From positions 496,001-560,000 of the forward strand of contig NZ_CP089746.1 of NCBI RefSeq assembly GCF_029541745.1: a stretch of 64,000 nucleotides of DNA. Direction: 5' to 3'. Below the pieces are notes generated by a model. It did no database searches. It saw nothing but the letters and a program-made list of their open reading frames with translations, and had not been told where the DNA came from. The DNA comes from Streptomyces sp. LX-29 (GTDB lineage: Bacteria > Actinomycetota > Actinomycetes > Streptomycetales > Streptomycetaceae). Position 1 is the first letter of the stretch. The number at the start of each line of letters is the position of its first letter. Shown piece by piece: positions 33,992 through 42,758 of the stretch. The position numbers were made by a program, and so were the translations under genes.

Positions 33992-36895
33992 ATGCGGCGG
34001 TGGATCCGCGTCCGGGCGACGCCGGCCTGCGTCGTCCTCGTCCTGGCGCTGCTGACCGGCGCGGTGGCCGCTTCCGGGGAGGAGCCCACCCCGGCGGGGG
34101 CTCCGTCGGCGGCCGCCGAGGGAGCCCGGGACGAGGGGCCTACGGCGTCCGGAGTGCCCGAGGCGTCCGGGGAGCCGACGTCCCCCGGCGGCAGGTCGGA
34201 CCGCCGCGGTCCGACGCGGACGCCCGGCTCGACCTCGCCGACGCCACCGCCCCTGGGGGACCCCAGGCTGCGCCTGTCCGACAACCCGATCGAGGAGGGC
34301 TCCCCGGTCAGCGTGTCGGGTCAGGACTTCGACTGCGCGGAGGCGGACACGGAGTTGGCCGGCCCGCTCACGCTTACCGTGCCGGGCCGGGCGCCCCAGT
34401 CGCTGACGACCGACGACCTCGGATCGTTCGAGGCCCCGCTCCCCGAGGACCTGGCCCCCGGCACCCACACGCTGACGGCCGGTTGTGAGGCCGGGCCGGG
34501 CGGCAGCGCCAGCACCGTGCTGGAGGTCCTCCCCCGCGCCCGGCCCGGCCCCGCGCAGATCGCCTTGTCTCCCGACACCGGCTCGGAGGACACCCGGGTG
34601 GAGGTCTCCGGCACCGGATTCGACTGCGAGGGCGCGCTCTCCGTGCTGTGGGACGGGGCGGAGGTCCAGAACGCGACCCCGGACGGTGAGGGCGGGTTCG
34701 ACGCGGGCTTTCGGGTGCCGGCCGGCGCCGGCGAGGGTGCCCATGAGGTCACCGCGCGATGCGGCGCCCCCGACGGCGTGGAGGCGTCCGAGATCTTCAC
34801 GGTCACCCACCCCCACCCCACCCCTTCGCGCGACGCGACGACCGGTCCCGCACCCGAGACCACCGCACCGCCCGGCGACGCCACGCCGTCGGACGGTGAA
34901 CGCGAGATCACCATCCATCTGGCCGGCTACCCCGCGGCCTGTCGGGACGGCAGCATCGTCATCGGCACCCGCACCCTCGACACCTGGCTGAACACGAGCT
35001 CATACGAGGGCGAAGCCGGCACCGGGCGCTGGGCCTTCATCGACCTGCATGCCAAGCTCCCGGCCGACCTGGAGGGCCGTCAGGAAGTGGCACTCTCCTG
35101 CCCGGGACGAGCCCCGGAGACCGCCGGAGCCATCGACCTTCCGCCGGCGGCGTACCTCAGCGTCTACGGGCTTTCGTGGGGGCCGGAACCGACGCGGGGC
35201 GGTCACGTGACTCCCACGCCGTCCGGCACCGGCCGCGGCAGCCCGTCCCCGAGCACGGCTCCCACCCCCGCCCCCACCGAATCGGGCTCCCACGTTCATG
35301 AGCCGAGCCCGCGCTCCTCCGGGAACGGTGGCTCCGACGACGAGGCGCCTGGCCTGGTGCGCGCCCTGCGGACGCCGTCGGACGTCTCCTGGGCGCTGAA
35401 GGACCTCGCGGGCTCCGTGGCGATGGCCGCCTGGTTCCTGCTGCTGGTGCTGCTGTTGGAGAAGGCGTTCCCCTCCCAGCTGGCGGACAACGCCATAGGG
35501 CGCTGGTCGCGGTTGCGCCAGGCCCGGCGGGGGGCCTCCGCCCGCCGGCCGCGGCCACCCCGCGCCGCGCGGCTGCCCGGCTGGTTGCGGATGGGGTGCT
35601 TCGCCCTGCTCGGCGGCACGCTGGTGGCCTGGGCCGACGTGGAGACCGGTTGGAACGCCGAGGCGGTGGTGAAGGTGCTCGGCGCGGCCGTGGGCGTGCT
35701 CATCACCCTCGTCACATACGAGAAGACGAAGGACACCCTGCTCCGGCCAGGGCGCGGCGGCGTCCGCGCCGAACTGCGCGTGGTCCCGGCGGGCATCGCA
35801 CTCGCCCTCCTCCTGGCGGCGCTCTCCCGCGCCCTGGAGTTCCCCGTCCCCTACGTCTACGGCCTGGTGGCCGTCTACGTGGTGCTCAGCGGCACCCGTC
35901 AGGCGCCAGGTGACGGGCCACCTCCACCCCCTCCGGTCGCGCCGACAACGGCGCCGGACGGGAGGCCGCCGACCCGGGGCGGCTGGGCACCACCGACGGC
36001 TGGCGGGTCACCAGCTCCAGGCGGGTGGCCACCGGGTACGGGTGGCCGGGCAGCATCACCATCGGCCGACGGGTCGCCGGCTCCAGGCAGTTGGGGAGCC
36101 GCTCCAGTCGGCTGGGCACCACCGTCGGCCGGCGGGTCACCGGCTCCGGGCGGATGGGCACCACCACCGGCCGGCGGGGCACCGGCTCCGGGCGGGAGGC
36201 CACCGGCTCCAGGCGGCTGGGCGGCATTCCCAGCCGGCGGCGCACCGACTCCGGGCGGCTATGTCCCGACCCGGGTCAACCCCCTTCCGGGGCCGGCCGG
36301 TCCCCCACCGGGCCCGGTCGGGCCCGTGGCCGGGATCCCCAAGGGCCAGGCGGTCCTCCTCGGCGGGATCTGCGTCCTGGCCGCCGCGCTGGCCGTGTGG
36401 ACCCTGGGGGCGTCCCGCGTCGAGGCGGCCCGTGACGCCTCGACCGGCAGCCCCTCGTATGTCCTCGCCTACACCCTGGGCCTGATCGTGATCGGCGGCG
36501 TCCAGGTCGTGGTCTTCGGGATGCTGCCGCTGTCCGGCATGGACGGCCACGCGCTCAAGACCTGGAACAGACCGGCTTGGTACGCGCTCTATCTGACCGC
36601 CCTGCTCTTCTTCTTCCATGTACTGATGCACACCGTCCATCCCGAGACCGAAGAGGGCCCCGCCGTCTCCGAGGATCTGCGCTGGCGGACGCTGGCCATC
36701 GCCACCGGGCTCTTCCTGGCAGCCTGGGCGTTCTCGCTCGCGCTGCGCCGGGCCGTGGCCCGCGCGGAGCGGCGGGCCGGCGTCGCTCCCCCGCCCACGC
36801 CCCCGCTCCCGCCTCAGCCGCCGCCCCCGAACGCGCCGCCACCGCCTCCGTCCTGGAGCGTGCGGCCCCCGTCCGGACGGGGGCCGAGGTGGTGA
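33992..36895 (+). CDS. Large surface protein: signal peptide, Ig/IPT-like repeats, Pro/Gly repeat region and multiple TM helices
   Basis: 967 aa, family not recognised. A signal peptide (about 1-28) is followed by a Pro/Thr/Ser-rich spacer, two similar beta modules with a shared core (SPVSVSGQDFDC and TRVEVSGTGFDC, each with Cys) and a third Cys-containing module. From about residue 470 come four hydrophobic helices, then a Gly/Pro/Ala repeat stretch (about 640-770; SPAPGGW and APAPGGW units), four more helices and a proline-run tail. This suggests a wall-spanning membrane protein with extracellular Ig-like domains. ATG 33992 is supported by the signal peptide and GGGAGGGGG. Its stop overlaps the next gene's start (GTGA), so the two are translationally coupled. 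Confidence 0.75.
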   Translation: MRRWIRVRATPACVVLVLALLTGAVAASGEEPTPAGAPSAAAEGARDEGPTASGVPEASGEPTSPGGRSDRRGPTRTPGSTSPTPPPLGDPRLRLSDNPIEEGSPVSVSGQDFDCAEADTELAGPLTLTVPGRAPQSLTTDDLGSFEAPLPEDLAPGTHTLTAGCEAGPGGSASTVLEVLPRARPGPAQIALSPDTGSEDTRVEVSGTGFDCEGALSVLWDGAEVQNATPDGEGGFDAGFRVPAGAGEGAHEVTARCGAPDGVEASEIFTVTHPHPTPSRDATTGPAPETTAPPGDATPSDGEREITIHLAGYPAACRDGSIVIGTRTLDTWLNTSSYEGEAGTGRWAFIDLHAKLPADLEGRQEVALSCPGRAPETAGAIDLPPAAYLSVYGLSWGPEPTRGGHVTPTPSGTGRGSPSPSTAPTPAPTESGSHVHEPSPRSSGNGGSDDEAPGLVRALRTPSDVSWALKDLAGSVAMAAWFLLLVLLLEKAFPSQLADNAIGRWSRLRQARRGASARRPRPPRAARLPGWLRMGCFALLGGTLVAWADVETGWNAEAVVKVLGAAVGVLITLVTYEKTKDTLLRPGRGGVRAELRVVPAGIALALLLAALSRALEFPVPYVYGLVAVYVVLSGTRQAPGDGPPPPPPVAPTTAPDGRPPTRGGWAPPTAGGSPAPGGWPPGTGGRAASPSADGSPAPGSWGAAPVGWAPPSAGGSPAPGGWAPPPAGGAPAPGGRPPAPGGWAAFPAGGAPTPGGYVPTRVNPLPGPAGPPPGPVGPVAGIPKGQAVLLGGICVLAAALAVWTLGASRVEAARDASTGSPSYVLAYTLGLIVIGGVQVVVFGMLPLSGMDGHALKTWNRPAWYALYLTALLFFFHVLMHTVHPETEEGPAVSEDLRWRTLAIATGLFLAAWAFSLALRRAVARAERRAGVAPPPTPPLPPQPPPPNAPPPPPSWSVRPPSGRGPRW
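35985..36260 (+). repeat. Coding Gly/Pro repeat tract in the surface protein
   Basis: Degenerate in-frame repeats encoding W-A/P-P-x-A-G-G-x-P-A-P-G-G units, about 13-16 residues each. The region lies between two groups of transmembrane helices. Confidence 0.6.
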
Positions 36896-38745
36896 GCCGG
36901 ACGCGCCACGAGGCGGTCCGGGCGCGCCCGGGAGTGGCCCGGGGGCGCCGCCGAGTGGTCCGGACGGGCGGAGGTGTGCTCGGGGCGCGGTGGAGGTTGC
37001 CGTTCGCGGCGCTGCTCTGCCTCCTGGCGATCGTCTCCGGCACCTCCCCCACCGGGGCGACGGCGGCCGCAGCCCCCGACCGCCCGGTGGTGGACACCAC
37101 CCTGGGCGCGGTGCGCGGCCGTTCCCACGGCTCGTACGCCACCTACGAGGCCATCCCGTACGCCGCGCCGCCCATCGGGCCCGCGCGCTGGCGGCATCCG
37201 CGGCCGGCCCGGCCCTGGCGAGGCGTCCGCGACGCCGGCGCTCCCGGGCCGCGCTGCGCGCAGGTGGACCCGTTCAGCGGGGCGGCGGTCGGCTCCGAGG
37301 ACTGTCTGTATCTGAACGTGACCGTGCCGACGGCCGGCGCGGTGCGCCCGGGGCGGCCCGCCCGCTTGGCCGACGGCACCGTGGACGGCGGCGACGGCGG
37401 GCGGGACACCACCCCCGCCCACGCCCTCACCTCCGCCGCGACTCTCTCCTCCGCCACCCCTCCCGCCTCACCCGGCAGGCCCGTGATGGTGTGGCTGCAC
37501 GGCGGGGCCTTCCTGTGGGGCGCCGGCGGCGACTACCTCGCCGAGCGCCTCGCGGTCCAGGGCGACACGGTGGTCGTCACCGTCAACTTCCGGCTGGGTG
37601 TCTTCGGGTTCTTCGGCCACCCGGCGCTCGGCGGCGCTCCCGACGCGGGCCTCGCCGACCAGCAGGCGGCGTTGCGCTGGGTGCGGGCCAACGCGCGGCA
37701 CTTCGGCGGGGATCCGAGTCGGGTGACCGTGTTCGGTGAGTCGTCGGGGGCGATGAGCGTCTGCGGGCAGTTGGTCTCGCCCGGCGCGGCGGGCCTGTTC
37801 CACCGGGCGATCCTGCAGAGCGGCTCGTGCCACACCGGCTTTCCACCGGGTGCCACGGCGCCGGACCGCCCCGCGTACGAGTCATGGGTGCCGCAGCGCC
37901 GGGTCAGCGAGGCGGGGGCGGCGGCCGCCCGTCGGCTGGGCTGTCCGGGCGCGGCGGCCGAGGCGCTGCGCTGTCTGCGCGCGCTGCCCACCCGCGAGCT
38001 GGCGACGGCAGGGCTGATGGACGAGTTCTCGCTGCCCGCCTACGGCAACGCGCTGTTCCCGGAGCGGCCCGATCGAGCCCTGGAGCGGGGCCGTTTCCAG
38101 CGGGTTCCGGTGATCCAGGGTGCCAACCACGACGAGATGCGGTACTTCGTCGGACTGAACTTCGCTGCGCACCCCATCAGAAGCGTGGACGACTACCGGG
38201 CCCGCTTGGCGGTGAGCTTCGGTCCCGCGGCCGAGGCCGTCGAGGCGCGCTATCCGGCGGCGGACCACCGGACGCCCGCGCTCGCCTGGTCGGCCGTGCT
38301 CACCGACCGGGGCTGGGCCTGCCCGGCCGTATGGACTCAGCGCGCGTTGGCCGTGCGGGTGCCCACGTACGGCTATGAGTTCAACGACGCGGACGCGCCG
38401 GTGCTGCCCGGCCTGCCGGCGGTGCCGGAGGTTCCGTACGGCGCGGCCCACGGTTTCGAGCTGCCGTATCTGTTCCCCGACGACCCGCCCTTCACCCCGG
38501 CACAGCGGGACCTCTCGGAGAGGATGATCGGCTACTGGACGCGCTTCGCGCACGCCGCCGACCCCAACGCGCCGGGTGCTCCGCCCTGGCCGCGCCTCCT
38601 CCCGCGCGGCCGCGCGGCGGTGGTCCAGTCGCTGGCGCCGGGGCCCGGCGGAATCGGCCCCGTGGACGCGGCCGCCGAACACCGCTGTGACTTCTGGCGA
38701 CAGCAGGCACACGACCACCGCGCAGGCGGCCCGGAGGGCGGCTAG
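36892..38745 (+). CDS. Secreted type B carboxylesterase
   Basis: 617 aa. A signal/anchor segment lies at about residues 35-60 (LPFAALLCLLAIVSG). The body has the family signatures: EDCLYLNV, the nucleophile motif FGESSGAMSVC (Ser about 282) with the oxyanion motif HGGAFLWGAGG, and a C-terminal His in AAHGFELPYLF. It should hydrolyse carboxylic esters outside the cell. The GTG at 36892 overlaps the previous stop as GTGA, indicating coupling with the surface protein. An insertion rich in Gly, Asp and Ala (about 155-195) separates EDCLYLNV from the oxyanion loop. Confidence 0.9.
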   Translation: MSRTRHEAVRARPGVARGRRRVVRTGGGVLGARWRLPFAALLCLLAIVSGTSPTGATAAAAPDRPVVDTTLGAVRGRSHGSYATYEAIPYAAPPIGPARWRHPRPARPWRGVRDAGAPGPRCAQVDPFSGAAVGSEDCLYLNVTVPTAGAVRPGRPARLADGTVDGGDGGRDTTPAHALTSAATLSSATPPASPGRPVMVWLHGGAFLWGAGGDYLAERLAVQGDTVVVTVNFRLGVFGFFGHPALGGAPDAGLADQQAALRWVRANARHFGGDPSRVTVFGESSGAMSVCGQLVSPGAAGLFHRAILQSGSCHTGFPPGATAPDRPAYESWVPQRRVSEAGAAAARRLGCPGAAAEALRCLRALPTRELATAGLMDEFSLPAYGNALFPERPDRALERGRFQRVPVIQGANHDEMRYFVGLNFAAHPIRSVDDYRARLAVSFGPAAEAVEARYPAADHRTPALAWSAVLTDRGWACPAVWTQRALAVRVPTYGYEFNDADAPVLPGLPAVPEVPYGAAHGFELPYLFPDDPPFTPAQRDLSERMIGYWTRFAHAADPNAPGAPPWPRLLPRGRAAVVQSLAPGPGGIGPVDAAAEHRCDFWRQQAHDHRAGGPEGG

Positions 38746-38880
38746 CGGGCGGGAGCGCGGTGGGAAGGGCGAGGGAGGGGCGGGACCGGGGGCGCCGGAG
38801 CTGGTGGGCCTCCACCGCCTACGGCTCCCGGGCGGCAGGCGCCCGTCGTCGTCCCTGGGAACGGTCGGCCGTCCCCGGGG

Positions 38881-39036
38881 CCGCACGACGTCAGACGGCC
38901 GTCCGTGGCCAGAGGGCCGCACGACCTCAGGGGGCCGCACGACCCCTCAGGGACCACACGACGTCAGGGTCCGCTGGACGTCAGGGGGCACACGACCCCA
39001 GGGGACCACACGACGTCAGGGAACGTACGACGTCAG
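38881..39036. repeat. 17-19 bp tandem repeat, about nine degenerate copies
   Basis: The core CACGACGTCAG, or close variants, recurs at 38884, 38920, 38938, 38957, 38974, 38991, 39009 and 39026, with one decayed unit near 38902. It fills the space between the convergent carboxylesterase and flavin monooxygenase genes, and the last unit covers the stop codon of the latter. The GACGTC core is palindromic. Confidence 0.85.
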
Positions 39037-40355
39037 GGAGCGGTCCGGCCGCCGCGCACGGCTCGTGCCAGGAAGCGGGGGCGGAACAGGGAGGCGGGGG
39101 GCCGGTCCATGCCGGCGACTCGCATGAGGGCGGCCGAGGTCTCCGCGTCCGACTCGGCGACCCTCGCCAGCCGCCGCAGGTAGGCCGCTCCGAGGCTGAC
39201 ACCGGGCAGGCGCGGCCCCGAGGCGCCGGTCAGCGGTGCGTCGCCGAGGGTGGCGAACCACCAGGCCGGGGCGGTGGCCCGGGTCGCCGCCCGGAAGTAG
39301 CGTCGCCACAGCCCCTGTACCCCGCCGCGCAGTTGTTCGTCCAACACGCGGGCCTGCGTGGCCGCGCTGGTCATCCCGGAGCCGTAGATCGGGTTGACGC
39401 TGCACATCGCGTCCCCGGTGACCAGGAAGCCCTCCGGAAAGCGGTCCAGGGAGTCGTAGCGGCGCCGGACCTGGGCCGGGTACTGCATGACGTGGATGTC
39501 GCCCACGCCGGTCGCCCGGGGCAGCACCTTCAGCAGGTACTCGGGTGCCAGCTGCTCCACGATGGCGGCGAACCGCTCCGGGTCCCCGGTCGGGCGGTCC
39601 GGGCCGTAGCCGTAGACGGTCAACGACCACTGCCCGTTCTCCCGGGCCACGAAGGCGAGGCCCAGCGGCCGGCCGGGCTCCGCGCCGACGCTGACGAGCC
39701 GGTCGTTGCCCAGGGCGTCCGGCGGCAGGTCGTACAGGCGGGTGGCGTAGCTGACGGCGACGTGCATGCGCTGTTCGGCGGGCTCCGGGTAGCCGAGGGC
39801 CCGCAGCCACGCCTGGGCCCGCCCGGAGCGTCCCGTGGCGTCGACGACGAGGTCCGCGGGGAGGTCCTCCCGCTCCGAGGCCCCGCTCCGGCCTACGGTG
39901 ACCCCGGTCACCCGCCGTCCCGCGGCGGTGACCGGGTCCATCGCCTCCCAGCCGCGCCGCACCGAGACGTTGGGCAGCGCACGCACCCGCTCGGCGACGC
40001 GGTGTTCCAGCAGCGGACGGCTGAGGAGCACGGTCTCCCTGCCGATCTCGGTCTGCTTGAGCTGGTGGCCGTAGATGTACACCCGATGCTGGGTGAGGAC
40101 GTTGGCCCGCACGGCGCCGTGCTCCGCGCACTCGGCGACGATCCCGGGGAAGAGCGAGTCGAATAAGTCCGAGGCCTTGAGCAGCAGGCCGTGCGGATGA
40201 CGCCCCTGCGGGATGCCTCGTCGCGGGCCGTCGGTGCCGGACGCGTCGCGTTCCACCACCGTCACCCGTCGGAAGTGGTCCGCGAGCACCCGGGCGGTGA
40301 ACAATCCGCTCATCCCGGCTCCGAGCACCACCGCGTGGTCCTGTGAAGTCGTCAT
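39033..40355 (-). CDS. FAD-dependent monooxygenase/epoxidase-type flavoprotein with a TTA codon
   Basis: 440 aa. The FAD Rossmann motif is VVLGAGMSGLFTARVLADHF, followed by VERD and the distinctive PRRGIPQGRHPHGLL. A second FAD region is GFLVTGDAMCSVNPIYGSGMTSA. This matches the class of streptomycete flavin monooxygenases that includes epoxidases and geranylgeranyl-reductase-like enzymes; substrate unknown. ATG 40355 has GGAG 8 nt upstream. Codon 64 (40164-40166 on the plus strand) is TTA, so expression may depend on the bldA tRNA, as in secondary metabolism. No cluster partner is adjacent. It converges on the repeat array after the carboxylesterase. Confidence 0.85.
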   Translation of the reverse strand: MTTSQDHAVVLGAGMSGLFTARVLADHFRRVTVVERDASGTDGPRRGIPQGRHPHGLLLKASDLFDSLFPGIVAECAEHGAVRANVLTQHRVYIYGHQLKQTEIGRETVLLSRPLLEHRVAERVRALPNVSVRRGWEAMDPVTAAGRRVTGVTVGRSGASEREDLPADLVVDATGRSGRAQAWLRALGYPEPAEQRMHVAVSYATRLYDLPPDALGNDRLVSVGAEPGRPLGLAFVARENGQWSLTVYGYGPDRPTGDPERFAAIVEQLAPEYLLKVLPRATGVGDIHVMQYPAQVRRRYDSLDRFPEGFLVTGDAMCSVNPIYGSGMTSAATQARVLDEQLRGGVQGLWRRYFRAATRATAPAWWFATLGDAPLTGASGPRLPGVSLGAAYLRRLARVAESDAETSAALMRVAGMDRPPASLFRPRFLARAVRGGRTAP

Positions 40356-40905
40356 GGTCCGTGCTCCTTCGGTAGTCGGTTCCCTGCGTGCCAAGGGGTC
40401 GCGCCGAGCCTCGGAGACGTCGTTTGGAGAAGGAGGGGGAAAGAAGTGGGAAGGGGCCGGGTCAGCTGCCCGGACCCGCGGGGGAAGGGGCCCGCCGGGG
40501 CGTCCGGCGTCCCGGTGGACGCGTGTGGGTCACCCGGACTCGGGGCCGGGTCACCGCCCGGACTCGCGTCGGGACCCGGGGCCCCGGCGTCGCCGCGACA
40601 CGGGCCCGTACGACGGGCGTGGCGGTGCGCAGCCCGGAATCATCAGCTTACCCCCGTGATGTTCATGAGCAGATGATCGCTCATGGACCACAACCCGAAC
40701 AACAGTGCGTCAACTGCACGGATATGCGCACCGGGTGGGGTCAACCGCTTCCCGGCGCCCGTCGGAACGTCGCCGAGGGGCTCGCCGACAACGCCGGTGG
40801 CGGGTGCTGGAGCACCCCTGAGTCGAGGGGGCTTCGAGGCCGAGGGAACCGTCACCCAGGAGCCCTCCGCTCCTCGCGACGCGACGTCCCGGATCCGCGG
40901 CGGAG
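40356..40905. other. Intergenic gap without a supported gene
   Basis: 550 bp between the TetR stop and the flavin monooxygenase start. Frames here have irregular composition and no good start signal. The clearest structure is an inverted repeat, CATGAGC (40664-40670) and GCTCATG (40679-40685) around an 8-nt spacer. Decayed coding sequence is possible. Confidence 0.5.
40664..40685. promoter_or_regulatory. Inverted repeat CATGAGC-N8-GCTCATG
   Basis: A perfect 7-bp inverted repeat with an 8-nt spacer in an otherwise featureless gap. It is less GC-rich than its surroundings, as operators often are. The regulator and the target are unknown. Confidence 0.35.
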
Positions 40906-41472
40906 TCAGGTGCCGAGTGGTGCGGGCAACAGGGCGCGCATGGTGGTGCGGACGGTGTCGAGGTCGACCGCCTCGGGGGCGACGCGCCATTGGGCGTGGA
41001 GTCCGATGACGACCCCGACCAGCAGCACCGCGACCGCTTCGGGAGTGGCCCCCGGGGGCAGAGCCTCGGCCGGGATCCAGCTCTGGGCGCCCTGCCGGAG
41101 CGCCGCGTGGAGCCGCGCGTAGTTCGCGCGGAGCGGCGAGTCGTCTTCCACCGCTTCGGCGAGCAGGGTGATGAACAGGCGTGTGTCGGGTCGGCGGATG
41201 AAGTCCATGAGCTGGTCGAGCGGATCGCCGGGCGGAGGCGTGAAGCGTCGCATGACGACCTGGAGTCGGTCGTCGACCACCGCTTCCAACAGGCCCAGCT
41301 TGTTGCCGAAGTGCCAGGGGATCGAGCCGCGGCTGATGTCGGCCCGCTCGGCGATGTCGATGAAGCTCGTCTGCCGGTAACCCTTCTCGGCAAAGAGCTC
41401 GGCGGCGGCCGCGATCAGGAGTCGGCGGCTCTCCTGGGTCCGTTCGATACGTCGCGTGGCCATGCGGTCCAT
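40906..41472 (-). CDS. TetR-family transcriptional regulator
   Basis: 188 aa. The N-terminal helix-turn-helix is clear: RLLIAAAAELFAEKGYRQTS followed by FIDIAERADISRGSIPWHFGNKLGLLEAVV (family motif around GSIPWHFGNK). The C-terminal ligand domain is typical in length. Start at ATG 41472 or 41463 (MDRMATRR). It is divergent from the DUF2867 operon, and a perfect 16-bp palindrome (41520-41535) lies in between, so it probably represses itself and that operon. Confidence 0.88.
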   Translation of the reverse strand: MDRMATRRIERTQESRRLLIAAAAELFAEKGYRQTSFIDIAERADISRGSIPWHFGNKLGLLEAVVDDRLQVVMRRFTPPPGDPLDQLMDFIRRPDTRLFITLLAEAVEDDSPLRANYARLHAALRQGAQSWIPAEALPPGATPEAVAVLLVGVVIGLHAQWRVAPEAVDLDTVRTTMRALLPAPLGT

Positions 41473-41514
41473 CTAACCAGGTATGCCGAGCGACAGCGAA
41501 GATGCCGACTGGTA

Positions 41515-41535
41515 TAGCCTGTGTTGACCAACACA
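41515..41535 (+). promoter_or_regulatory. Promoter with overlapping TetR-type operator
   Basis: TAGCCT (41515-41520) fits the -10 consensus for the DUF2867 operon. It directly abuts the perfect palindrome TGTGTTG-AC-CAACACA (41520-41535), so a bound repressor would cover the transcription start. The divergent TetR gene starts 48-57 bp away. Confidence 0.6.
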
Positions 41536-41551
41536 GAACGGGGAGGTCCGC

Positions 41552-41635
41552 ATGCGTGGGGCATGGAAGACCAGGGACGCACGGGACGCCGCGGGGCCGG
41601 CGAAGGCCCGGCCGACGACACGGGGGCTCGCATGA
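41552..41635 (+). CDS. Possible 27-residue leader peptide coupled to DUF2867 gene
   Basis: ATG 41552 follows GGGGAGG by 5 nt, the best ribosome-binding site of this operon. The frame encodes 27 residues (MRGAWKTRDARDAAGPAKAR then PTTRGLA) and its stop overlaps the DUF2867 start as ATGA. This looks like a small translated leader that couples translation. It may also be the remnant of an N-terminus lost by frameshift, because an in-frame longer version of the DUF2867 ORF runs through the same region. Confidence 0.4.
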   Translation: MRGAWKTRDARDAAGPAKARPTTRGLA

Positions 41636-42225
41636 GGCTGGCGAAGTCCGCGCACCTCGCCCACCCGTGGCGGGTCCACGAGATCACGCGGGACTTCGCG
41701 GTCCAGGACGTCTGGTCGTTCCGCACGCCGGGCGCCGGGCCGGACGATTTCCCGGCGATGCTCACGGCGATCCGCTCGCACGGCCGTATCGATCAGCAGT
41801 CTCGGCCGGTGCGGGCGCTGTTCTCGCTGCGCTGGAAGCTCGGGGCACTCCTCGGGTGGGACAAGCCGTCGGCGGGCGTGGGTGGCCGGGTCGCCTCGCT
41901 CCGCGACCGCGTGCCCGGCGACCTGCGCGGCGCCTCGCCCGCACCGGACGACGGCGGCCCGGTCCTCACGGCGGTCTACCAGACCCCTGTGGAGTCCGTC
42001 CGCGAGCTGGCCAACAAGACCGTGCACACCGTGATGCACCTGGGCTGGGTGCGCGGCGCCGACGGCGACCACGAGCTGCGGATGGCCGTCCTGGTCAAGC
42101 CCAACGGAAGGCTCGGGCGGCTGTACATGGCCGCCATCGCGCCCTTCCGCCACCTCGTCGTCTACCCGGCGCTCACCCGGCAGTGGGAACGAGCCTGGCG
42201 CAACCGTGAAGGGATATCGCGATGA
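41632..42225 (+). CDS. DUF2867 domain protein
   Basis: 197 aa. The sequence has the family features HPWRVHEITRDFAVQDVWSF and the C-terminal FRHLVVYPALTRQWERAW. The family is small and of unknown biochemical function, possibly lipid- or polyketide-cyclase-like in fold. ATG 41632 overlaps the stop of the 27-residue frame. In the longer in-frame alternative, ATG 41563 lacks a well-spaced ribosome-binding site. It is coupled to the next gene by an ATGA overlap and is likely controlled by the divergent TetR. Confidence 0.78.
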   Translation: MRLAKSAHLAHPWRVHEITRDFAVQDVWSFRTPGAGPDDFPAMLTAIRSHGRIDQQSRPVRALFSLRWKLGALLGWDKPSAGVGGRVASLRDRVPGDLRGASPAPDDGGPVLTAVYQTPVESVRELANKTVHTVMHLGWVRGADGDHELRMAVLVKPNGRLGRLYMAAIAPFRHLVVYPALTRQWERAWRNREGISR

Positions 42226-42656
42226 ACACCGATATGCGGCTGCTGCGTTGGGCCGGCGCCCTCATGACCGTCCTGGGGACGGGGCACCTGGTCCTGCTGA
42301 CGCTCACCCGCTGGGGGGACATCACCGACTGGGTCGACGAAGGGGCGTGGGCGGCCGTCCCGCTCTCGCTCGGGGACGCCCAGACCGTGGCCGACCTGGA
42401 GAGCAAGCTCGCCTTCTGGGGCGGCCCCGGCAGCTTCGGCGTGCCGCTGGTCCTGCTCGGCTGCCTCACCTGGCACCTCGCCGGACGCGGCGTGGCGATC
42501 CCGGCCGGCATCGGCTGGGGCGTCGTCGCGTGGTGCGCGGTCGGCGGCGTCCTTCTCGTTCCGTCGCCGTTCTTCGCCGGGATCGTCCCCGGCGTCCTCG
42601 TCATCGTGGCGGCGCGCCGAAACCGAACACCCGAACTGCCCGGCTGTCGGGGATGA
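42222..42656 (+). CDS. Small four-helix membrane protein (DUF6463-like)
   Basis: 144 aa with four hydrophobic segments (WAGALMTVLGTGHLVLLTL; FGVPLVLLGCLTWHLAG; IPAGIGWGVVAWCAVGGVLL; FFAGIVPGVLVIVAA). The shape fits small TetR-linked membrane proteins of the DUF6463 type; the assignment is from memory. ATG 42222 overlaps the DUF2867 stop as ATGA, so the two are made together. The IS element begins 49 bp after its stop. Confidence 0.75.
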   Translation: MNTDMRLLRWAGALMTVLGTGHLVLLTLTRWGDITDWVDEGAWAAVPLSLGDAQTVADLESKLAFWGGPGSFGVPLVLLGCLTWHLAGRGVAIPAGIGWGVVAWCAVGGVLLVPSPFFAGIVPGVLVIVAARRNRTPELPGCRG

Positions 42657-42701
42657 GCGTCAGCCGGGGGCGGGGCGAGCGGCAGGGCTTCGATCGGTCC
42701 T

Positions 42702-42705
42702 CTAG
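42702..42705. other. Left 4-bp target-site duplication (CTAG) of the IS element
   Basis: CTAG here and at 44107-44110 flanks the inverted repeats. IS701-family elements duplicate 4 bp, often a palindromic CTAG-type site. Confidence 0.75.
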
Positions 42706-42728
42706 TACTGCAACGGTGCTTGCCGTGA
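42706..42728 (+). repeat. Left inverted repeat of the IS element
   Basis: Begins TACTGCAACGGTG directly after CTAG and matches the right end in inverted orientation at 21 of 23 positions. Confidence 0.8.
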
Positions 42729-42758
42729 CTGCTGGCCAGTTTGGTCGTTGGTTGCGTC

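Noticed and set aside
40643..40990. 115-residue minus-strand frame in the gap after the TetR gene
   Set aside because: It overlaps the TetR 3' end, has no ribosome-binding site and no recognisable sequence.
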